DNA from: BOG-908 sp964244615
Lineage (GTDB): Bacteria > Pseudomonadota > Alphaproteobacteria > Acetobacterales > Acetobacteraceae
Reading direction: 5' to 3'
DNA: 64,000 nucleotides
Assembly: GCA_964244615.1 (NCBI GenBank)
Contig: CAXTJP010000001.1
Coordinates: 30,495-94,494, forward strand
Shown here: in pieces, positions 43,128-49,989 of the stretch
Position numbering within the stretch: position 1 is the first letter of the stretch
Layout of the letters: every line of letters begins with the position of its first letter
The notes under the pieces: generated by a model
The model's database searches: none
Told to the model about the DNA's origin: nothing
The model's input: only the letters and a program-made list of their open reading frames with translations
Translations under genes and position numbers: made by a program

Positions 43128-43193
43128 ATCGCGCGTCGCCGGGCTGTGCCATGCGGTTTGATGCGGCCGCACACACACGGCCCGGAGGTGGCG

Positions 43194-44402
43194 ATGTCGG
43201 AGTTCAGCCGGGTCAGAGCATCGCTGCAATCCCGCCTGCCCGGCCATGCGCTGCCGCAGGCGCTCTACGCCACCGAGGAAGCCTACGAATTCGACCTGCG
43301 CGCGATCTTCGGGCGCGCTTGGGTGCTGGCCGGCCTGGAATCGGAGCTGCCCGCGCCCGGCTCGGCGCTGGCGCTCACCATCGGCACCTCGCCCATCGTG
43401 GTGCTGCGCGACAAGGCGGGCACGATACGCGGCTTCCACAATTCCTGCCGGCACCGCGGCGCGATGGTCTGCCCGCCCGGCCGCAGCCAGCGGCCGGTGC
43501 TGGTCTGCCCATACCACCAGTGGAGCTACGACCTGACTGGCCGCCTCGTGAGTGCCCGGCGCATGCAGGACGATTTCGACAAGGCCACCCATGGCCTGCG
43601 GCCGATCGAGGTGCGCAACGTCGCCGGCTGCCTGTATGTGAGCCTGTCGGAGGATCCGCCGCCCTTCGACGCGTTCAGCGCCGGCCTGGCCCCCCTGCTG
43701 GCGCCGCACGATCTGGCGAACGCGAAACTGGCGCACGAGGCGGTGTTCATCGAGCGCGCGAACTGGAAGCTGGTGATGGAGAACGCGCGCGAGTGCTACC
43801 ACTGCGCGGTGCGCCACCCGGACCTGTCGATCGCCTTCCCGACCGAGGTGCGCGCCCATTTCGAGGGCGACGAGGAGGGCCGCGTAGAGCGTTTCAACGC
43901 CCGCATGGAACGCGCCGGCCTGCCGGTCGGACCCTCCCTGGGCGACTGGTGGGGTGCCGTCCGCTTCCCGCTCAACGACGGCGTGGTGTCGCTCACCATG
44001 GACGGCAAGCACGCCGTCTCCCGCCTGATGATCGAGCAGGAGGCGGGCGATGTCGGATCGGTGCGCTGGGCCGGCGAGCCGAACAGTTTCTGCCACGCGG
44101 TGGCCGACCACGTGTTCGTCTTCACCGCCGAGCCGACCGGGCCGCAGGAGACGCTGGTGACCGCCAAGTGGTTCGTCCACAAGGACGCCGTCGAGGGCAC
44201 GGACTACCATCTGGAGAACCTGGTGGCGCTGTGGATGACGACCAACCAGCAGGACATAGAGCTGGTGGAGAACAACCAGCGCGGCGTGAACTCGATGGGC
44301 TACCTGCCGGGGCCATACTCGGAGGAGGCGGAAGCGCTGGTCGGCCGCTTCACGAACTGGTACTGCGCGCAGGCCGAACAGGCGTTGGAGCGGATGGACT
44401 GA
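43194..44402 (+). CDS. Rieske-type aromatic-ring-hydroxylating/betaine demethylase oxygenase
   Basis: A 402-residue GbcA-like Rieske oxygenase starting at an ATG with GGAGGTG just upstream. The N-terminus MSEFSRVRASLQSRLPGHAL leads to [2Fe-2S] ligands in CRHRGAMVCPPG and VCPYHQWSYDLTG. The catalytic iron site lies near NARECYHCAVRHPDL. The C-terminus TKWFVHKD-type segment (TAKWFVHKDAVEGTDY) and GYLPGPYSEEAEALV match glycine-betaine and stachydrine demethylases. Unlike the first Rieske protein it has no ferredoxin extension. It is followed after one base by the PLP lyase gene in an operon, so its product is likely an amino acid handled by the lyase. Confidence 0.9.
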   Translation: MSEFSRVRASLQSRLPGHALPQALYATEEAYEFDLRAIFGRAWVLAGLESELPAPGSALALTIGTSPIVVLRDKAGTIRGFHNSCRHRGAMVCPPGRSQRPVLVCPYHQWSYDLTGRLVSARRMQDDFDKATHGLRPIEVRNVAGCLYVSLSEDPPPFDAFSAGLAPLLAPHDLANAKLAHEAVFIERANWKLVMENARECYHCAVRHPDLSIAFPTEVRAHFEGDEEGRVERFNARMERAGLPVGPSLGDWWGAVRFPLNDGVVSLTMDGKHAVSRLMIEQEAGDVGSVRWAGEPNSFCHAVADHVFVFTAEPTGPQETLVTAKWFVHKDAVEGTDYHLENLVALWMTTNQQDIELVENNQRGVNSMGYLPGPYSEEAEALVGRFTNWYCAQAEQALERMD

Positions 44403-44403
44403 C

Positions 44404-45666
44404 ATGGACGGTCCGGCCGGCAGGTTCCTGCATCGCGAAACGCTGACGGTGACCGCCGGCTACGATGCGGCCCAGCATCACGGGTCGATCAAGCCGCCGC
44501 TGTTCGCCAGCTCCACCTTCGCCTATCGCAGCGCGCAGCACGCCAAGGACGTGCACCAGGCCTATTTCCGCGCCACACCGCCAGAGGCAGGCGCCGAGCC
44601 GGGCTACATCTACGCCCGGCTGGACCACCCGAACATGGCGATGCTGCAGGCCAGGCTGGCCGTGCTGGACGGCGCCGAGGATTCGGCGGTGTTCAACTGC
44701 GGCATGGCGGCCATCAACGCCATCGCCCAGGCGTTCCTGCGGCCGGGGGACACGGTGCTGCACACCAGGCCGCTGTACGGCGGCACCGACGGGCTGCTCT
44801 ACAGCCACCTCGCGGCGTTCGGCGTGACACCCGTGGGCATCGCCGACGCGCTGGACGCGGACAGCATACGGGCCGCCGCCCACGAGGCCGCGTCGCGCGG
44901 CCGCATCGGGCTGGTGATGGTGGAGACGCCGGCAAACCCCACCAGCGGCATCGCCGACATCGCGCTGATCGCCGAGGTCGCGTCCGAGATCGGGCGCGCG
45001 CAGGCAACCCGGCCGCTGGTGGTGGTGGACAACACGTTCCTGGGGCCGTTCCAGCAGAACCCGCTGGCCCAGGGTGCCGACCTCTGCGTGACGTCGCTGA
45101 CGAAATACGCGGGCGGGCACAGCGATCTTCTGGCCGGCGGAATCAGCGGCGCCGCCGCCCCGATCCACACCCTGAAGCAGCTGCGCACCCTGCTGGGCAG
45201 CCAGCTGGACGGTCATTCGTGCTGGATGGTGCTGCGGTCGCTGGAGACGATGCATTTGCGCACCGAGCGGGCCGGGCGCAACGCCCTGGCGGTGGCGGAC
45301 TTCCTGCGCGGCCACCCGGCCGTCGCTTCGGTCAACTACGTGGGCTTCCAGGCGCCCGGCAGCCGCGCGCACGCCGTGTTCGCGCGCCAGTGCGGCGGGG
45401 CGGGTTCGACCTTCACCTTCCGCATCCATGGCGGGGAGCCGGCAGCGTTCCGCATGCTCGACCGGCTGCGTGTCATTCAGATGGCGGTCAGCCTGGGCGG
45501 CACCGAAACACTGATCTGCCATTCGGCCACCACCACCCACGCCAACGTGCCCGCCGCGCGACGGCTGGATGTGGGGATCGACGACAGCTCGCTGCGCATC
45601 TCCGTGGGCGTGGAGCACCAGGACGACCTGATCGAGGACCTGCGCCAGGCGCTGGAGGCGGTCTGA
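44404..45666 (+). CDS. Cys/Met-metabolism PLP lyase (cystathionine/methionine gamma-lyase-like)
   Basis: A 420-residue PLP enzyme of the gamma-lyase/gamma-synthase family. It has GYIYARLDHPNMAMLQARLA (phosphate-contact Tyr-Arg), DTVLHTRPLYGGTDGLLYSH and the PLP lysine Lys234 in TSLTKYAGGHSDLLAGG. The later MAVSLGGTETLICHSATTTH resembles methionine/cystathionine gamma-lyases. It releases or replaces a gamma (or beta) substituent of an amino acid. Coupled one base after the Rieske gene and overlapping the next gene by one base, it probably works on the demethylated amino acid, possibly methionine- or homoserine-like. Family-level function is clear; the substrate is inferred. Confidence 0.85.
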   Translation: MDGPAGRFLHRETLTVTAGYDAAQHHGSIKPPLFASSTFAYRSAQHAKDVHQAYFRATPPEAGAEPGYIYARLDHPNMAMLQARLAVLDGAEDSAVFNCGMAAINAIAQAFLRPGDTVLHTRPLYGGTDGLLYSHLAAFGVTPVGIADALDADSIRAAAHEAASRGRIGLVMVETPANPTSGIADIALIAEVASEIGRAQATRPLVVVDNTFLGPFQQNPLAQGADLCVTSLTKYAGGHSDLLAGGISGAAAPIHTLKQLRTLLGSQLDGHSCWMVLRSLETMHLRTERAGRNALAVADFLRGHPAVASVNYVGFQAPGSRAHAVFARQCGGAGSTFTFRIHGGEPAAFRMLDRLRVIQMAVSLGGTETLICHSATTTHANVPAARRLDVGIDDSSLRISVGVEHQDDLIEDLRQALEAV

Positions 45667-47216
45667 TGGACGCGACACCAGAATCGCTGCGCGGCACCGA
45701 CCCTTGCGCCATCGACGGCAAGTTCGTGGCCCCGGACGAGCATGCCCAGCTGCTCGTGGTGGGGGCGGGCCCGGCCGGGATCGCCGCGGCGCTGGAGGGG
45801 GCGCGGCTCGGCCTGCGCGTGGTGCTGGTGGACGAGAACCCGGTTTCGGCCTCGCTGATGGGGCTGGACGTGCCGCTGTTCTACGGCCAGCGCATGACGG
45901 CGTCGGTGCAGGAGCCGGCCCGGATGATCGGGCGCCTGGTCGCATCCACACCCGGCCTGGAAGCGGCGTTCGACGCCGGCGTGGACGTGCGGCTCGGCAT
46001 CACCGTCTGGGGCGTGTTCGTCAACGGCGCGGCCCTGAGCGCCCTGCCCGTCCGGGTCGCCGGCCTGTCGGACGGAACAAGAAGCTGGATGTGCGGCTTC
46101 GACGCGCTGATCCTGGCCACCGGCGCGCGCGACCTGGTGCTGGGCTTCCCCGGCGTGGACATCCCCGGCGTGATGGGTGCCCGCGCGCTGCACAGCCTGC
46201 TGGCCCGCTACGACGCGTTTGACGGCCACCGGCTGCTGATCCTCGGCTCCGGCGACCTGGCCGTGCAGACCGCCCTGCTCGCGCTGGATCGCGGGCTGCA
46301 GGTGGCGGCCCTGGTCGAGGTGTTGCCCGAGGCGCAGGCCGCCCCGGCGTGGGCGGCCTCGCTCACGGCACGGGGGGTTGCGATCCTGACAGGGGCCACG
46401 GTCCTGCGGGCGGAAGGCGTGGGACTAGGCCTGGCCGCGGCGGTGGTCCGCCGGGACGGCGTGGAGCAGCGCCTGGCGTGCGATACCGTCTGCCTGGCCA
46501 TCGATGCCGTGCCGGCGATCGAGCTGGCGGGGGCCGCGGGCTGCCGCCTCACCTATCGCGGCGACCTGGGCGGCCACGTGCCGCTTTTGTCGGCGGACGG
46601 CGCAACCTCGCTGCCCGGGACGTTCTGCGCCGGCGACTGTGCCGGCCTGGCCGACGATGCCGCGTGCGAAGACCAGGGCCGCGCGTCCGCACGCGCCGCC
46701 GCACGATGGCTGGAAACCCGCGCGCCGACACAGGCGGCGCCCGCATCCTCACTTGGCCAGGACGGCACGGCGTATCGCCTGGCGTGGATGCGCGCGCTGC
46801 TGATCGAGGAGAGCGTGTCGGCGCCGGTCTGCCTGTGCGAGGAGGTGAGCCGTGCCGAGCTGCTCGGCCTCAAGCCGCCGCGCTACCTCGGCTGCGCGTC
46901 CGAACGGATGGCGGCGCGCGACGGCGCCAGCCTGCTGCGCGACGGGCCGCTGCACCCGGACCAGGTCAAGCGGCTGACCCGCGCCGGCATGGGCGTGTGC
47001 CAGGGCAGGCGGTGCCGCGAACAGATCGCGCTGCTGCTGGCACTGACCTCCGGCGCCTCGCCCGCGGACATCCCGCTGGCGAGCTATCGTGCGCCGGTGC
47101 GGCCGTTGCCGTTGGGCGTGCTGGCCGATCACGCCACGATGCGCGATGGATGGGACGTCTGGTTCGGGATAGGGACGCAGTGGGTGCCGTATGACGTGAT
47201 AGAGACAGGCAAGTGA
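45666..47216 (+). CDS. opine oxidase/HcnB-like FAD-NAD subunit with BFD-like [2Fe-2S] domain
   Basis: A 516-residue protein with GGAGGCGG before its ATG (TGATG overlap). The N-terminal FAD fold is LLVVGAGPAGIAAALEGARL, and a second dinucleotide fold is RLLILGSGDLAVQTALLALD. The iron-sulfur domain has cysteines in VCLCEEVSRAELL and GVCQGRRCREQIA, the BFD-like pattern of OoxA, HcnB and SoxA relatives. Such alpha subunits pair with a DAO-type beta subunit to oxidise secondary amines (opines, N-alkyl amino acids). A DAO-type gene follows. The final GK codons are provided by the start of repeat copy E. Confidence 0.85.
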   Translation: MDATPESLRGTDPCAIDGKFVAPDEHAQLLVVGAGPAGIAAALEGARLGLRVVLVDENPVSASLMGLDVPLFYGQRMTASVQEPARMIGRLVASTPGLEAAFDAGVDVRLGITVWGVFVNGAALSALPVRVAGLSDGTRSWMCGFDALILATGARDLVLGFPGVDIPGVMGARALHSLLARYDAFDGHRLLILGSGDLAVQTALLALDRGLQVAALVEVLPEAQAAPAWAASLTARGVAILTGATVLRAEGVGLGLAAAVVRRDGVEQRLACDTVCLAIDAVPAIELAGAAGCRLTYRGDLGGHVPLLSADGATSLPGTFCAGDCAGLADDAACEDQGRASARAAARWLETRAPTQAAPASSLGQDGTAYRLAWMRALLIEESVSAPVCLCEEVSRAELLGLKPPRYLGCASERMAARDGASLLRDGPLHPDQVKRLTRAGMGVCQGRRCREQIALLLALTSGASPADIPLASYRAPVRPLPLGVLADHATMRDGWDVWFGIGTQWVPYDVIETGK

Positions 47217-47319
47217 AGCACTCCTTTTTTGAAAAGGAGCAGAAGACTCTTGTCCGTTTGGCGCGCGACAGCCGGACAAAAGTTCTTTGGTTCTTTCTTT
47301 CAAGAAAGAACTCTTGCCT
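47208..47319. repeat. dispersed palindromic repeat, copy E
   Basis: Begins GGCAAG in the last codons of the upstream gene. It has a hairpin CTCCTTTTTTGAAAAGGAG, a shortened core CGCGCGACAGCCGG between TTGTCCG and CGGACAA arms, a second hairpin GTTCTTTCTTTCAAGAAAGAAC, and ends CTTGCCT directly against the next ATG. Confidence 0.85.
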
Positions 47320-48450
47320 ATGATCGCCGTCATCGGCGGCGGCGTCACCGGCCTCAGCGCCGCCTGGTGGCTCGCCCGCGCCGGCCACGACGTGACCGTG
47401 TTCGAGCGCTTCATCGTCGGCTGGGAAGCGTCCGGCCGCAACGGCGGCGGCGCCACACACTACCAGAGCCCGCTGTTCCACGAGGAGCAGCGCCTGTGGC
47501 CGATGATGGACGACCTGCTCGGCTACCCGACCGAGTACCAACGCCGGCGTATCGTCATCAACCTGACGCCGGAGGACGAGGCACGCTACCGGGCCATGGC
47601 GACGCTCACGCGCACGATGGGCTACGAATCCGAAGAGCTCGACGTGAAGCAGTTGCGCGAGCTGGCGCCCTTGGCCACCGAGCAGGCGCTCAGCGCGCAG
47701 TATTTTCGTTTCGGCGGCCACGCCAACCCGCAGCGCACCGTGCAAGCCTATGCCTGGGCGCTGCAGGACCATGGCGGCCGCATCCTGCAGCACACCGACG
47801 TGCACGGTTTGAAGACCCGAAACGGCCGCGTCACCGAGATCCTTGCCGGTGGCGACAGGCACGGTTGCGATGCCGTCGTCATCGCGGCGGGGCCGCAGAC
47901 CGCGTCCCTGCTGGCGCAACTGGGCGTGGACCTGCCGCTGGCCGCGGCACGGGCCGAAATGATCGTGACCGAGGCGCTGCCGCTGATGCCGGTGGGCGGC
48001 GTGGACGGCAACGGGCTTTACGGCCGGCAGACACGACGCGGCAACCTCGCCTATGGCGGCGGCCCGCATGAGTGGCTGGAGGACGACGCCCACCTGCAAG
48101 CGGCGCGGCCGACCACGCCGCTGCTGCGCAACCTGGCGGCACGGCTGGCGACGCTGTTCCCGCGCGCCGCGCATGCGCGCGTGCTGCGAAGCTGGGCCGG
48201 CATCGTCGAGAACACGCCGGATGGCCGCCCGGTGCTCGACCGGCTGAGCGCGCCCGACAACGTCACGGTGGCCACGATGTCCAGCGTCGGCTTCGGGCTG
48301 TCGCCGGCGACCGGCCGCGCGGTCGCCGACCTGGTGACGACCGGCGCTTGCAGCTTCACCGACATCGCCAAGCTCGGCATCGGACGGTTCGCCGGGCTGC
48401 CGGCGGATTGGCGCGCGGCGCGTGGATGGCAGGCGCTGGTTCCCGCGTGA
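47320..48450 (+). CDS. DAO-family FAD oxidoreductase (OoxB/HcnC-like beta subunit)
   Basis: A 376-residue D-amino-acid-oxidase-fold flavoprotein. MIAVIGGGVTGLSAAWWLAR gives the FAD motif directly from the ATG at 47320; an upstream in-frame ATG at 47287 is wholly within repeat DNA. HDVTVFERFIVGWEASGRNGG follows the family pattern, and a second beta-sheet substrate domain ends WAGIVENTPDGRPVLDRLS. It probably pairs with the upstream HcnB/OoxA-like subunit to form an amine oxidase. The end of repeat copy E abuts the start codon, so the AAGAA of the repeat hairpin would have to serve as ribosome-binding site. It overlaps soxB (GTGA). Confidence 0.87.
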   Translation: MIAVIGGGVTGLSAAWWLARAGHDVTVFERFIVGWEASGRNGGGATHYQSPLFHEEQRLWPMMDDLLGYPTEYQRRRIVINLTPEDEARYRAMATLTRTMGYESEELDVKQLRELAPLATEQALSAQYFRFGGHANPQRTVQAYAWALQDHGGRILQHTDVHGLKTRNGRVTEILAGGDRHGCDAVVIAAGPQTASLLAQLGVDLPLAAARAEMIVTEALPLMPVGGVDGNGLYGRQTRRGNLAYGGGPHEWLEDDAHLQAARPTTPLLRNLAARLATLFPRAAHARVLRSWAGIVENTPDGRPVLDRLSAPDNVTVATMSSVGFGLSPATGRAVADLVTTGACSFTDIAKLGIGRFAGLPADWRAARGWQALVPA

Positions 48451-49703
48451 CGCGGCGGTTTTCGATCGTCTCGCTGCTCGCCCAGGCGGCGAAGGGGCAG
48501 AAGGGCTGGGCGCCGCAATGGCGGTCGCCCGAGCCCAAATCCGAGTACGACGCGCTGATCGTGGGCGGCGGCGGGCATGGTCTGGCCTGCGCCTACTACC
48601 TGGCGAAGACCTACGGGTTGAAGAACGTCGCGGTCATCGAAAAAGGCCTGGTCGGCTCTGGCAATGTCGGGCGCAACACCACCATCATCCGGTCGAACTA
48701 CTTACTGCCGGGCAACATCCCGTTCTACGAAAAGTCTTTGAGTTTGTGGGAGGGGCTGGAGCAGGAGATCAACTACAACGCGATGATCAGCCAGCGCGGC
48801 GTGCTGAACCTGTTCCATTCCGACGGCCAGCGCGATGCGGCGATCCGGCGCGGCAACGCGATGCTGCTGCACGGCATCGACGCGCGATTGCTGAGCCGCG
48901 ACGAGATACGCGCGCGCCACCCGTTCCTGGATTTCGACACCGCGCGCTTCCCGATCATGGGCGGCCTGCTGCAGCAGCGCGGCGGCACCGTGCGGCACGA
49001 CGCCGTCGCCTGGGGCTATGCGCGCGCGGCGGACAGGCTCGGCGTGGACATCTTGCAGCATTGCGAGCTGACGGGGCTGCGCATCGAGGGCGGCCGGGTG
49101 ATCGGTGCGGAAACCTCGCGCGGGTTCATCGGCGCCAGAAAGATCGGTCTGTCGGTCGCCGGCAACTCGTCGCGCGTGGCCGCCATGGCAGGCTTGCGCT
49201 TGCCGATAGAGAGCCACGTGCTGACCGCCTTCGTGAGCGAGGGCATAAAGCCGATGATCGACTGCGTGATCACCTTCGGCGCGGGGCATTTCTACATCAG
49301 CCAGTCGGACAAAGGCGGTCTGGTGTTCGGCGCCAGCGTGGACGGCTACAACTCCTACGCCCAGCGCGGCAACCTGCCGTGCATGGAGGAGACCTGCGAG
49401 GAGGCGATGGCGTTGATGCCGTCGATCGGCCGGCTGCGCATGCTGCGCAGCTGGGGCGGTGTCATGGACATGACGATGGATGGCAGCCCGATCATCGACC
49501 GCACGCCGGTCGAGGGTCTTTACTTCAACGGCGGCTGGTGCATCGGCGGCTTCAAGGCGACACCCGCCGCCGGCCTGTGCCTTGCCCACCTGATGGCAAA
49601 AGACGAGCCGCACCCAGTGGCAACGAAGTACCGCCTGGACCGCTTCGCCACCGGCCACCTGCTCGACGAAACCGGCGGCGGCACCAACATGGCACTCCAT
49701 TGA
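48447..49703 (+). CDS. soxB: sarcosine oxidase beta subunit
   Basis: A 418-residue beta subunit of heterotetrameric sarcosine oxidase, starting at a GTG overlapping the upstream stop. FAD motif: ALIVGGGGHGLACAYYLAKT. The conserved NVGRNTTIIRSNYLLPGN follows, and GGTVRHDAVAWGYARAADRL contains the His that carries covalent FMN. The C-terminus (YFNGGWCIGGFKATPAAGLC) is family-typical. It demethylates sarcosine; the methyl group goes to tetrahydrofolate in SoxA. First gene of soxBDAG, the standard order. Confidence 0.94.
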   Translation: MTRRFSIVSLLAQAAKGQKGWAPQWRSPEPKSEYDALIVGGGGHGLACAYYLAKTYGLKNVAVIEKGLVGSGNVGRNTTIIRSNYLLPGNIPFYEKSLSLWEGLEQEINYNAMISQRGVLNLFHSDGQRDAAIRRGNAMLLHGIDARLLSRDEIRARHPFLDFDTARFPIMGGLLQQRGGTVRHDAVAWGYARAADRLGVDILQHCELTGLRIEGGRVIGAETSRGFIGARKIGLSVAGNSSRVAAMAGLRLPIESHVLTAFVSEGIKPMIDCVITFGAGHFYISQSDKGGLVFGASVDGYNSYAQRGNLPCMEETCEEAMALMPSIGRLRMLRSWGGVMDMTMDGSPIIDRTPVEGLYFNGGWCIGGFKATPAAGLCLAHLMAKDEPHPVATKYRLDRFATGHLLDETGGGTNMALH

Positions 49704-49705
49704 TA

Positions 49706-49742
49706 AAGATCTTCCGGTTCTTTTCTTCAGAGAACGCCTGTC
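49706..49742. repeat. dispersed palindromic repeat, half copy F
   Basis: Only the closing arm remains, GGTTCTTTTCTTCAGAGAACGCCTGTC, between soxB and soxD and ending one base before the soxD ATG. Confidence 0.6.
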
Positions 49743-49743
49743 C

Positions 49744-49989
49744 ATGCGCCTGACCTGCCCTTTCTGCGGCGAACGCGGCCTGGAAGAATTCGTGTACGCA
49801 GGCGACGCAACCCTCTCCCGTCCCGGCTCGAACGCCGAGCCTTCTGCCTGGGTGGACTACGTGTATTTCCGGGACAACCAAGCAGGCCCGCACAGCGAAC
49901 TCTGGTACCACGCCGCCGCGTGCCGGCAGTTCCTGACGGTGGAACGCGACACGCGCACGCATGAAGTGCTCTCGACGGTCGTCCGGTGA
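49744..49989 (+). CDS. soxD: sarcosine oxidase delta subunit
   Basis: An 81-residue zinc subunit. MRLTCPFCGERGLEEF supplies the CxxC pair, and WYHAAACRQFLTVERDTRTH supplies His and Cys ligands. Its size and position between soxB and soxA match known soxBDAG operons. It stabilises the complex structurally. It overlaps soxA by four bases (GTGA). Confidence 0.93.
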   Translation: MRLTCPFCGERGLEEFVYAGDATLSRPGSNAEPSAWVDYVYFRDNQAGPHSELWYHAAACRQFLTVERDTRTHEVLSTVVR

